Notes under the pieces: generated by a model | Told to the model about the DNA's origin: nothing | Databases searched by the model: none | The model's input: only the letters and a program-made list of their open reading frames with translations | Part shown: positions 1-4,977 of the stretch, piece by piece | Layout of the letters: each line of letters opens with the position of its first letter | How positions within the stretch are numbered: position 1 is the first letter of the stretch | Translations under genes and position numbers: made by a program | Origin: an uncultured Clostridia bacterium | GTDB taxonomy: Bacteria; Bacillota; Clostridia; Oscillospirales; Ruminococcaceae | Assembly: GCA_937891895.1 (NCBI GenBank) | Contig: CALATN010000012.1 | Location: 1 to 6,361, forward strand | Direction: 5' to 3' | DNA: 6,361 nt

Positions 1-2
1 TT

Positions 3-113
3 GTAAAAATTGACGAAACAAAACTAGTTAGTCCTATATCTTCTACCGAACAACTTGAAAATTTGATTGAAGACGATATTGAAAGATTTGAATGGAACTG
101 GGAAGAAAATTAG
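3..113 (+). CDS. C-terminal fragment of an unidentified protein
   Basis: The frame opening at the left edge reads 36 codons to TAG at 111-113, ending in the acidic, tryptophan-containing tail FEWNWEEN. The start lies outside the window. It ends 8 bases before the acetyltransferase start, and that gene's ribosome site begins right at its stop codon, so the two are probably co-transcribed. No domain can be recognised in so short a piece. From the neighbours (acetyltransferase, family-2 glycosyltransferase) it may be a sugar-nucleotide or surface-glycan enzyme, but that is inference only. Confidence 0.55.
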   Translation, partial: VKIDETKLVSPISSTEQLENLIEDDIERFEWNWEEN

Positions 114-121
114 GTGAAAAT

Positions 122-646
122 ATGGAAGACGGCAGAGTTTATCTTCGTTTAATGACGGAGGAAGATACAGATAATATTGTGAAATGGAGAAACCGTGATG
201 AAGTAAGAAGCCGGTTTATTTACCAGAAGTTATTTACGAAAGAAAGCCATGAAAAATGGGTTGAAACTATGGTGGATACAGGTAAAGTCGTGCAGATGAT
301 TATCGTAGAATGCGACACGGACAGACCTGTCGGTTCGGTTTATGTGCGTGATATCGACACGGAACATAAAAAAGCTGAATTTGGCATTTTTATTGGTGAA
401 CCGGATGCTTTGGGAAAAGGTTATGGTACGGAAGCAACGGAATTGATGGTGGAATATGCATTTTCGTACCTGAATCTCCACAAGCTGATGCTTCGGGTGT
501 ATGCGGACAATGAACGTGCCATAAAAGCCTATGAAAAAGCCGGTTTTAGAAAAGAAGCATATTTGAAACATGATGTGTATGTTCAGAATGAATATAGGGA
601 TATTGTGTTGATGGGAATACTGAATGAAGAAGATAAAGAGGTGTAG
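122..646 (+). CDS. GNAT family N-acetyltransferase (RimJ/RimL-like)
   Basis: Predicted cytoplasmic acetyl-CoA-dependent N-acetyltransferase of 174 aa, the usual size for the RimJ/RimL-like branch of GNAT. The N-terminal strand VYLRLMTEED (about residues 6-15) and the WRN motif near 22-24 are typical. The acetyl-CoA loop is LGKGYGTEA (97-105), followed by the helix ELMVEYAFSYLNLHKL. Motif B is ADNERAIKAYEKAGF (128-142). I chose ATG 122 over ATG 92 because AGGTG at 112-116 sits at a good distance and because 92 would overlap the upstream gene. The substrate is unknown. Next to a glycosyltransferase, an amino-sugar in glycan biosynthesis is more likely than a ribosomal protein, in the manner of PseH-type enzymes, but the sequence does not prove this. 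Its stop is 2 bases from the next start, so they are in one operon. Confidence 0.87.
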   Translation: MEDGRVYLRLMTEEDTDNIVKWRNRDEVRSRFIYQKLFTKESHEKWVETMVDTGKVVQMIIVECDTDRPVGSVYVRDIDTEHKKAEFGIFIGEPDALGKGYGTEATELMVEYAFSYLNLHKLMLRVYADNERAIKAYEKAGFRKEAYLKHDVYVQNEYRDIVLMGILNEEDKEV

Positions 647-648
647 TT

Positions 649-1191
649 ATGAAAAAAGTAAGTTTTGTAATTCCGTGTTATCGCTCGGAAAAAACATTGG
701 AGGGCGTTGTTTCCGAAATTAAGGAAACCATGCAAAAACTTCAGAAATACAGTTTTGAGATTATTTTGGTAAATGACTCATCTCCTGATAATACATGGCA
801 GACGATTCAGAAGGTTTGCCGGGAAAATGATAATGTTGTAGGTGTCAATGCCGTTCTTGAAATTGCAAGAGCAAACGGAGTTACAGGCATTAAGCATCCC
901 CCTTTATTTGGTACAACAGAAGCAGAACACTATACACGCGAACTGATCAGCTTTATCAATAATTATCTAAAAATAGATGTATTAGGCGATAGAGCATATC
1001 ACGGTAAGAAAATTTCAGGTTTAAGCAACCGAGGAGAAGCACATTCTGCAAACTCCGATTTTACCAATGCCACCGCAGGAATGATGTACGATAAGGAGTT
1101 CAACTCCCCCGAAGAAATGATAACGAAATTCACAAGTTGTCCTCCGAAGCATTTTCAGAAGTTCAGCGACACACTCAATTCAATAGAGTAA
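649..1191 (+). CDS. Chimeric ORF: family-2 glycosyltransferase N-terminus fused to an unrelated C-terminal segment
   Basis: Residues 1-67 are a clear GT2 (GT-A fold) start: KKVSFVIPCYRSEKTLEGVV, then EIILVNDSSPDNTW with the nucleotide-binding aspartate, then DNVVGVN. In the family this point is followed by a LSRNFGQ-like segment and later a DxD metal site in a protein of 230-330 aa. Here the sequence changes after N67 (about base 849) into 113 residues that I do not recognise, beginning AVLEIARANGVTG and ending KHFQKFSDTLNSIE. No DxD site or membrane helices follow, so glycosyltransferase activity is unlikely. The tail is open for over 110 codons and looks like real protein, but it has no start of its own near the junction, so both halves appear to be fragments. 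The SD is AGAGGTG (637-643), inside the end of the acetyltransferase gene. A recombination scar or element boundary is the best reading; a contig mis-join is the alternative. Confidence 0.7.
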   Translation: MKKVSFVIPCYRSEKTLEGVVSEIKETMQKLQKYSFEIILVNDSSPDNTWQTIQKVCRENDNVVGVNAVLEIARANGVTGIKHPPLFGTTEAEHYTRELISFINNYLKIDVLGDRAYHGKKISGLSNRGEAHSANSDFTNATAGMMYDKEFNSPEEMITKFTSCPPKHFQKFSDTLNSIE

Positions 1192-1199
1192 TCCAGATG

Positions 1200-1233
1200 A
1201 CAGAGCAGCTCATTCTCCAGTTGCTCTGTTTTT
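1200..1233 (+). terminator. Intrinsic terminator after the glycosyltransferase-like ORF
   Basis: A stem of about 10 bp pairs CAGAGCA plus GCT (1201-1210) with AGT plus TGCTCTG (1219-1228). The loop is 8 bases and five T follow at 1229-1233. It starts nine bases after the stop at 1191 and separates the glycan-type operon from the small-gene module. Confidence 0.8.
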
Positions 1234-1295
1234 GTATATATTCAACTATATTTGTATTTCAGTTTTGTGCAATATGGAGAAAAGAAAAATATGTA

Positions 1296-1324
1296 TTGAC
1301 TTTTGTGTTACCGAATGTTATAAT
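1296..1324 (+). promoter_or_regulatory. Sigma-A promoter of the RHH module
   Basis: TTGACT (1296-1301) and TATAAT (1319-1324) are separated by exactly 17 bases. Transcription would start near 1331, giving a leader of about 100 bases before the RHH gene. The promoter lies inside the inverted repeat at 1301-1342, so it is probably repressible. Confidence 0.8.
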
Positions 1325-1342
1325 AATTATGGTAACACAAAA
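1301..1342. promoter_or_regulatory. 12-bp inverted-repeat operator over the promoter
   Basis: TTTTGTGTTACC (1301-1312) and GGTAACACAAAA (1331-1342) are perfect reverse complements separated by 18 bases. The left arm overlaps the last base of the -35 box and enters the spacer; the right arm begins at the expected transcription start. The -10 box lies between them. This is a natural site for a dimeric or tetrameric repressor. The RHH protein encoded immediately downstream is the obvious candidate, by the usual autoregulation of such genes (inference). Confidence 0.68.
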
Positions 1343-1433
1343 CAAGGCAGGAGAAAACCGAAATCGGCACAGACCGACAGCGGAAAACTTAAACCAGTGA
1401 TACCGCACGAATTAATTGAAAGTTGGTGATAAA

Positions 1434-1613
1434 TTGGCAAAAATGGGCAGACCTACAGACAACCCGAAAACACACGACACAAGAGTGCGTATGTCAGATG
1501 CAGATATTCAGATGCTTGAATATTGTGCAAAGAAAACTGGACTATCTAAGGCTGAAATCATACGCAAAGGCATCAGGACGGTATATGAAAATCTTAAAAA
1601 CGATGAAAAATAA
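1434..1613 (+). CDS. Ribbon-helix-helix (Arc/CopG-like) DNA-binding protein
   Basis: A 59-aa protein if started at TTG 1434 (MAKMGRPTDNPK...). The basic N-terminal arm GRPTDNPKTH leads into the DNA-contacting strand DTRVRMS (about 15-21). Helix 1, DADIQMLEYCAKKTG, follows, then the turn LSKAEIIRKGIRTVYENL forming helix 2, which is the Arc/CopG fold. Start choice: TTG 1434 has GGTGAT just upstream and gives the MAKMGRP opening I associate with this group. TTG 1416 and ATG 1443 are possible but have weaker ribosome sites. It is the first gene behind the promoter and palindrome at 1296-1342, so it is probably an autorepressor of the module. No toxin gene of RelE or ParE type follows directly, so a simple antitoxin role is not supported. 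Confidence 0.8.
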   Translation: MAKMGRPTDNPKTHDTRVRMSDADIQMLEYCAKKTGLSKAEIIRKGIRTVYENLKNDEK

Positions 1614-1615
1614 GC

Positions 1616-1696
1616 AAAAAAATAAGCCCCTGTACTGCGAATACAAGGACTTATCCCACAATTCACACGGATGCGAATTAGGTTAATATTTACGAC
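1616..1696 (-). ncRNA. Probable small RNA, about 80 nt, two hairpins
   Basis: A minus-strand transcript starting near 1696 from the promoter at 1703-1731 would fold into two hairpins. The first is 8 bp (1660-1667 with 1672-1679, 4-base loop). The second is 11 bp (1624-1634 with 1642-1652, 7-base loop), then one A and seven U at 1616-1622, which makes an intrinsic terminator. Three positions in the stems are G-U pairs in the minus-strand RNA but A-C mismatches if the plus strand is read, so the RNA strand is clear. There is no ORF in it. It lies opposite the 3' end of the RHH transcript and upstream of the 1754 gene. Its family is unknown to me; it could act in cis as an antisense RNA or in trans. 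Confidence 0.62.
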
Positions 1697-1702
1697 AACA
1701 AT

Positions 1703-1731
1703 ATTATACCATATTCGCTCCAAAAAGTCAA
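1703..1731 (-). promoter_or_regulatory. Promoter for the minus-strand small RNA
   Basis: On the minus strand, TTGACT (1726-1731) and TATAAT (1703-1708) are 17 bases apart, and the -10 is preceded by TGG (extended -10). Its -35 box lies just upstream of the plus-strand GGAGG (1738-1742) of the 1754 gene, so transcription from one may interfere with the other. Confidence 0.72.
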
Positions 1732-1753
1732 CATTTTGGAGGTTTTTTTATTT

Positions 1754-2098
1754 ATGAACATTACAATTGAAATGAAAAAAGCGTTATTTTTTGCTATTAA
1801 CGCTGCTATGAATGCGAGTGTATGGGACAAAACACCCACAGAAGAACGTGCAGAACTGTTTGAGGGATGGGACACAACAGAACACACTTGTGAAACATTC
1901 CTGCAGAAGTGCCACAGCGAAGATGTAAGCACTTTTGACGAATGCCAGGCAGACGGATCTGTTGATTGGCTGTTAGGCTATGCGTTTGCTGATAGTTGCT
2001 GTACATTTGCGGAGAAATTACACGCAGAAAACAACATTGATGCACTCTATGCCGCTTGCAAAGGACTTGCAGAAGCTTGTGGCATAGTAACTGAATGA
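1754..2098 (+). CDS. Hypothetical 114-aa cysteine-rich acidic protein
   Basis: Read from ATG 1754, preceded by TTGGAGG (1736-1742) with an 11-base T-rich spacer. The TTG at 1736 is part of the ribosome site and is not a credible start. The protein is acidic and probably soluble, with no signal peptide or membrane segment. It has a helical start (IEMKKALFFAINAAMNAS) and seven cysteines spread over residues about 46-109, including a CC pair (FADSCCTF). I do not recognise the family. The seven cysteines are not arranged as a standard zinc finger. It is followed 14 bases later by two further small genes with good ribosome sites, so it probably heads a three-gene unit of accessory proteins. Confidence 0.7.
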   Translation: MNITIEMKKALFFAINAAMNASVWDKTPTEERAELFEGWDTTEHTCETFLQKCHSEDVSTFDECQADGSVDWLLGYAFADSCCTFAEKLHAENNIDALYAACKGLAEACGIVTE

Positions 2099-2112
2099 TA
2101 GGGGGCGGCATT

Positions 2113-2235
2113 ATGATGAACGAAATGCAGACCGTTACTGCTCCTGTAGAAGCTGACGAAATGACAAAAGAACAGCTCATTGATGATATAATGGCTACAC
2201 TCGAAAGAATTTGGGAGGGATTGCAGAATGGCTGA
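2113..2235 (+). CDS. Small hypothetical protein, 40 aa
   Basis: ATG ATG at 2113-2118 follows GGGGGCGG at 2101-2108. The 40-codon product begins MMNEMQTVTAPVEADEM and has an acidic amphipathic helix TKEQLIDDIMATLERIWEGL. It overlaps the next start by 8 bases and lies 14 bases after the 114-aa gene, which indicates translational coupling. No family is recognised. The good ribosome site, the coupling and a sensible helical composition are the reasons for calling it. Confidence 0.5.
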   Translation: MMNEMQTVTAPVEADEMTKEQLIDDIMATLERIWEGLQNG

Positions 2236-2365
2236 ACTTCTCAAATACATCGAAAAGCGACTTGACGAACTGGGAGATAATAACCCCTCAGAACTTACAC
2301 CCGAAAAGCTTGCAATTATCGTTGAGTTGATTGCATCGGGGAAAATCAAGATAGTTCGCAGCTGA
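2228..2365 (+). CDS. Small hypothetical protein, 45 aa
   Basis: ATG 2228 is preceded by GGGAGGG (2214-2220), a strong ribosome site, and overlaps the stop of the 40-aa gene. The product MAELLKYIEKRLDELG...ELTPEKLAIIVELIASGKIKIVRS is two predicted helices joined by a loop. TPEKLAIIVELIASGKI resembles the small helical proteins common on clostridial mobile elements, but I cannot name the family. It probably works with the two upstream proteins, since all three are packed without gaps. Confidence 0.55.
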   Translation: MAELLKYIEKRLDELGDNNPSELTPEKLAIIVELIASGKIKIVRS

Positions 2366-2482
2366 TACGGCTGAACTATATACCGTTTAATCTTTGTGAC
2401 AGTCTTGGTTGGGTATGGTTGCAGTGTTGAGATCAGAAGAAGATCACTTTGATTTAAACGAATCTATCAAGGAGTGATGTTA

Positions 2483-2686
2483 ATGCGACCAGTAAATTAC
2501 AATGAATTGAAAAAAGAAATTCATTCACAGGGATTAACAATTGAATTGGTATCTGCTTATATGCATATTTCACCGTCAACGTTTAAACGCCGTTTTGATA
2601 AGGGTGCAGCAGACCCGGACGATATAGAGCATTTATGCGACTGTATTAAAATGGCACTCGATGACAAACGTGTCGGGGGATTTTAA
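2483..2686 (+). CDS. Small helix-turn-helix protein (Cro/XRE-like), 67 aa
   Basis: Started at ATG 2483 because AAGGAG (2469-2474) is then 8 bases upstream; GTG 2474 and ATG 2477 overlap or crowd that site. The HTH is LTIELVSAYMHISPSTFKRRFDKGAADPDDIEHLCDCI (about 16-53): a first helix, the turn at HIS, and a recognition helix PSTFKRRF. The layout resembles a minimal lambda-Cro/XRE domain with no extra domain. It is likely a repressor or activator of the neighbouring recombination genes; the target is not visible. It lies between the small hypothetical genes and the wHTH gene, with no clear promoter of its own in the 117 bases upstream. Confidence 0.7.
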   Translation: MRPVNYNELKKEIHSQGLTIELVSAYMHISPSTFKRRFDKGAADPDDIEHLCDCIKMALDDKRVGGF

Positions 2687-2716
2687 ATAAGTAATATCAA
2701 TTTTATCTCAACACAA

Positions 2717-2752
2717 CAATAAGGGGACGGATTTCATCTGATCCCCTTATTG
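2717..2752 (+). terminator. Strong hairpin after the HTH gene
   Basis: An 11-bp perfect stem pairs CAATAAGGGGA (2717-2727) with TCCCCTTATTG (2742-2752). Four more inner pairs (CGGA with TCTG) sit beside one bulged A. No run of T follows on either strand, so this is a poor intrinsic terminator. It may be a processing or barrier hairpin, or a DNA palindrome bound by a protein. It starts 30 bases after the HTH stop. Confidence 0.45.
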
Positions 2753-2836
2753 CCTTATCCTCATGTTATGAGGTGAGCATCAAACAGAGCCGAAACTCTG
2801 ATAATATATAAAATCTTATGACACGAGGTAAAAACA

Positions 2837-3313
2837 ATGGAAGAAAAAGACCTTTTAACCGTCAAGCAATTCGCAGAACGTGCAGGCATCTCGACACAAC
2901 GAGTTTACCAACTGCTTGCAAAAGACTTGCAAAGCTATTGCAAAGTGATTGGCAATACGAAATATATCAATATATCTGCATTAGAACGATTTACAACCAA
3001 ACCTATTTGCAAGGATTTGCAAGAGGATTTACCAAGCGATTTGCAAGCACTTACCAAGGCTTTGCAAGACCAGATTGACACGCTCCAGAAGCACAACGAC
3101 TTATTGACACAACAGCTTGAAGTCAAGGATAAGCAAATCAACACGCTTACCGAGAGCCTACAAGCCACCACAGCCGCTTTGACTTCCGCACAAGCATTAC
3201 ACGCAGGCACAATTCAAGGACAGCTTACAATGCAATCTGAACGCTCTGACGATATGCCACCAACAGAGGAAGCCAAGACGGGATTTTTCAAGCGAATTTT
3301 CAAACGGAAATAG
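2837..3313 (+). CDS. wHTH/coiled-coil DNA-binding protein (DUF536- or excisionase-like)
   Basis: A 158-aa protein from ATG 2837, with GAGGT at 2825-2829. Residues 6-52 form a MerR/excisionase-type winged HTH: LLTVKQFAERAGISTQRVYQLL, then the wing KVIGNTKYINISALERF. Residues about 70-123 are a long polar coiled coil with repeated LQ/DKQINTLTESLQ patterns, which should make it a dimer or higher oligomer. The C-terminus is very basic (GFFKRIFKRK, 149-158). This order of wHTH, coiled coil and basic aromatic tail is known in plasmid-borne accessory DNA-binding proteins of Firmicutes (the DUF536 type), and the N-terminus also resembles excisionases. Its position directly before the integrase leader favours a role in excision, int control or partition. 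The coding sequence carries two 11-bp-phased TTGCAA arrays that may be its own binding sites. Confidence 0.72.
   Translation: MEEKDLLTVKQFAERAGISTQRVYQLLAKDLQSYCKVIGNTKYINISALERFTTKPICKDLQEDLPSDLQALTKALQDQIDTLQKHNDLLTQQLEVKDKQINTLTESLQATTAALTSAQALHAGTIQGQLTMQSERSDDMPPTEEAKTGFFKRIFKRK
2905..3068. repeat. Two 11-bp-phased TTGCAA arrays inside the wHTH gene
   Basis: Array 1: TTACCAA at 2905, TTGCAA at 2916, 2927 and 2938, and TTGGCAA at 2949, exactly 11 bases apart each time. Array 2: TTGCAAG at 3007, 3017, 3041 and 3062 alternating with TTACCAAG at 3029 and 3051, averaging 11 bases. Eleven is not a multiple of three, so the same DNA word falls in different reading frames and encodes different residues (LAK, LQS, CK; then CK, LQ, LP, LTK). 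The repetition is therefore at DNA level, and it recurs once per helical turn. It looks like an iteron or operator array. Confidence 0.72.
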
Positions 3314-3370
3314 CAGGGAACTGCAACAGCTCCCCTGTTGACTTCAAATTGCATTAGCTGTGCTACGGGT

Positions 3371-3392
3371 ACGAACAAGCAACGAACAAGCA
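3371..3392 (+). repeat. Tandem 11-bp repeat, copy A (candidate arm-type recombinase site)
   Basis: ACGAACAAGCA occurs twice in perfect tandem (3371-3381 and 3382-3392). A related pair lies in copy B and an inverted pair at 5839-5860. Tandem 10-12-bp repeats beside a tyrosine integrase gene are typical of arm-type sites bound by the integrase N-terminal domain, as in Tn916 and lambda. Confidence 0.55.
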
Positions 3393-3406
3393 ATGATAAA
3401 TTTTAT

Positions 3407-3506
3407 GGGGGAGTGGTACTTCTCCCCTGCTGATTTTGCATCCGTTCACAGCGTTACGTGTACGAATAAACGACGAATGAACGATAGTATTTTACACAAG
3501 GGGGAG
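3407..3506 (+). promoter_or_regulatory. Alternative hairpins that can hide the integrase ribosome site
   Basis: GGGGAG (3408-3413) can pair with CTCCCC (3422-3427) across an 8-base loop. The same CTCCCC can instead pair with the identical GGGGAG at 3501-3506, which is the SD of int. Another CTCCCC at 3330 can pair with the 3408 copy. Two donor and two acceptor arms give mutually exclusive folds, in which int translation is either open or blocked. Inferred from pairing alone. Confidence 0.4.
3462..3483 (+). repeat. Tandem 11-bp repeat, copy B
   Basis: ACGAATAAACG (3462-3472) and ACGAATGAACG (3473-3483) differ at one base and stand in the same phase as copy A, 91 bases further on. They lie 30 to 50 bases upstream of the integrase start, so a protein bound here could also repress int. 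Confidence 0.55.
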
Positions 3507-3513
3507 TGCTGAA

Positions 3514-4701
3514 ATGGACGAAATTATCATTCAGAATAAGCAGGAATTAACTGCTGACTTATTCAACGATTTTATATTGTGGATTGACCGAACAGCAAAA
3601 ACCGAGAGAACATATATAATCAATCTCCGACAGTTCGCCGCCTGGATGCGTTATGCAGGAATTACACAGCCGAACAGAGCAGACATAATAGCTTACCGTG
3701 ATTATCTCACCACAGAACACGATGCAATACAGCTTGACGGCAATTCCTGGAAGTATCGGACGGACAAAAGCGGAAACCGTATAAAACAGATCTGCAAGCC
3801 GAACACGGTCACGCAGTATCTACGAAGCGTTAAACAGTTCTTTCGGTGGACTGCATCGGAGGGATATTATCCTGATATTGCCGCCAATGTACACGCTCCA
3901 AAGCTTAAACACGACCACCACAGAAAAGAAGCATTGAAAGCACATGAGGTACAGACTATTGAAAACAGCATCCTGCAAGGAGCAGCGGACAAGCTGAACC
4001 AGGCAGAACAGGCGGCAAAAGATACCGCAAACAGAATACAGCGAGCCGATGAACAGAGTAAGCGGCTTTATGCTTTGTATCTGCTTGCAGTTACAGCAGG
4101 ATTAAGAACAATAGAACTGTCAAGAGCAAATGTGCAGGACTTCAAGACCAGGGACGGACAAGCATTTATTTACATCTGGGGAAAAGGACACTCTGAACCC
4201 GATACAAGAAAACCGTTAGCGGCAGAAGTGGCAACAGCTATACAAGACTATTTGCAAAGCAGAGCAGACAGCTACAGCGGCAATAGTCCCCTGTTCGCTG
4301 CCACAGGCAACAGATACGGCGGCAAACGGCTTACACCTACAACAATAAGCACGATGCTTAAAAAGGCTATGCAAGCGGCAGGATTTGACAGCGACACGCT
4401 GACCGCACATTCTCTGCGACACACGGCAGGAACTAACACGATGCAAGTCACTAACGACCTTTACAGCACACAGAAATATATGCGACACGCTAGCCCTGCA
4501 ACAACAGAAATTTATCTGCACATAGATCAGGAGCGGGCAGAAGCGAACGTAGCACAGAAATTATACAACCACTTTCACGGCATTCAGGACAGCGTACAAG
4601 ACGATATTAACGAGCTGTTATCCGTTACCGAACATCTTACCAAGGATGAAATACAAAGCGTTCTGACATTCGCCAGAGCCTTGAAAAATTCAAAAAAATA
4701 A
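3514..4701 (+). CDS. int: Tyrosine recombinase / site-specific integrase
   Basis: A 395-aa phage/ICE-type integrase that cuts and rejoins DNA through a 3'-phosphotyrosine. The N-terminal SAM-like core-binding domain spans about 14-125 (LFNDFILWIDR...TERTYIINLRQFAAWM, NTVTQYLRSVKQFFRW). The catalytic domain spans about 140-352 and holds the full set of residues: R198 in TAGLRTIELS, K224 in WGKGH, H299-x-x-R302 in AHSLRHTAGT, H325 in YMRHAS, and the nucleophile Y334 in EIYLH. Between the domains is a charged, probably coiled segment (about 152-184, rich in A, Q, E and K) that is longer than usual. ATG 3514 follows AAGGGGGAG (3498-3506) at 7 bases. The gene lies behind a duplicated leader with 11-bp repeats, and a TTGCAAG inverted repeat overlaps its stop. 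It appears intact and active. Confidence 0.94.
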   Translation: MDEIIIQNKQELTADLFNDFILWIDRTAKTERTYIINLRQFAAWMRYAGITQPNRADIIAYRDYLTTEHDAIQLDGNSWKYRTDKSGNRIKQICKPNTVTQYLRSVKQFFRWTASEGYYPDIAANVHAPKLKHDHHRKEALKAHEVQTIENSILQGAADKLNQAEQAAKDTANRIQRADEQSKRLYALYLLAVTAGLRTIELSRANVQDFKTRDGQAFIYIWGKGHSEPDTRKPLAAEVATAIQDYLQSRADSYSGNSPLFAATGNRYGGKRLTPTTISTMLKKAMQAAGFDSDTLTAHSLRHTAGTNTMQVTNDLYSTQKYMRHASPATTEIYLHIDQERAEANVAQKLYNHFHGIQDSVQDDINELLSVTEHLTKDEIQSVLTFARALKNSKK

Positions 4702-4741
4702 TTTCTTGCAAGACTAATATTGAATAGCTTTGCAAGAAATT
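4700..4741. terminator. 12-bp inverted repeat overlapping the integrase stop
   Basis: AATTTCTTGCAA (4700-4711) and TTGCAAGAAATT (4730-4741) are perfect complements with an 18-base loop. Pairing extends (AATAA with TTATT) past one bulged T. It begins in the TAA of int and is followed by TATTAG rather than a clean T run, so termination would be modest. Each arm contains the TTGCAA word of the arrays at 2905-3068, so it may also be a binding site. Confidence 0.5.
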
Positions 4742-4761
4742 TATTAGAAAAAACACCATAA

Positions 4762-4854
4762 GTATATCAAGATATACATAACCCTGCCAATTTGTTTTGA
4801 CAAAATGGCTATTGGGTAAAAGTAGCAAACTTGACAAACTCACCGATTGGCAGG
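4762..4854. other. Palindrome-rich region downstream of int (candidate core/att or regulatory DNA)
   Basis: Contains GTATATC-AA-GATATAC (4762-4777). A 9-bp inverted repeat CCTGCCAAT / ATTGGCAGG (4783-4791 and 4846-4854) encloses two direct copies of TTGACAAA (4797 and 4831). No ORF of note lies here. Inverted arms around repeated core words beside an integrase gene could be a recombination core, but I see no second copy of the sequence in the window, so its role is open. Confidence 0.35.
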
Positions 4855-4925
4855 CAATAAGATTAAGATTTCCAGTTTATGCATTATAAAATTATCATCG
4901 TAATATCAAAAGCACATACAATGTA

Positions 4926-4954
4926 TTGACAATATGCTGATTTTGTGGTATACT
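4926..4954 (+). promoter_or_regulatory. Promoter of the toxin-antitoxin operon
   Basis: TTGACA (4926-4931) and TATACT (4949-4954) are 17 bases apart with TGG before the -10. TATTG-A-CAATA, a 5-bp inverted repeat, straddles the -35 box and could be part of the antitoxin operator. The leader is short and leads to AAAGGAGG at 4963-4970. Confidence 0.75.
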
Positions 4955-4977
4955 ATATGTGAAAAGGAGGTGCTTTT

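Larger units (their letters stand above)
3330..3510 (+). repeat. Diverged tandem duplication of the integrase leader, about 92 bp per unit
   Basis: Unit A begins CTCCCCTGTTGA at 3330 and unit B begins CTCCCCTGCTGA at 3422. Both continue through TTGCAT, GTACGAA (3369 and 3460), a tandem 11-bp repeat, and GGGGGAGTG (3407 and 3500). In unit B this last element is the integrase ribosome site. In unit A it is followed by GTACTT with no start codon. Unit A is therefore a decayed copy of the leader or a duplicated control site. Confidence 0.72.

Noticed and set aside
230..571. 113-aa minus-strand ORF
   Set aside because: It lies opposite the acetyltransferase gene; that strand's protein has clear GNAT motifs and this one has none.
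1137..1429. Overlapping plus-strand ORFs of 87 and 65 aa across the terminator and promoter
   Set aside because: They cross an intrinsic terminator, a consensus promoter and its operator, have no ribosome site, and read as low-complexity hydrophobic sequence.
1434..1613. RHH protein as the antitoxin of a toxin-antitoxin pair
   Set aside because: No RelE, ParE or other toxin-like gene follows; the next gene is 140 bases away behind a minus-strand RNA.
1806..2349. Minus-strand ORFs of 124 and 100 aa
   Set aside because: They are antisense to the coupled plus-strand small genes, which have good ribosome sites; composition is shadow-like (Ser, Cys and His rich).
2905..3068. CRISPR-like array
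   Set aside because: The repeats are 6-8 bases at an 11-base period without spacers, so they are not CRISPR.
2818..3078. 86-aa plus-strand ORF in another frame of the wHTH gene
   Set aside because: Its apparent repetitive basic sequence comes from the TTGCAA arrays read out of frame.
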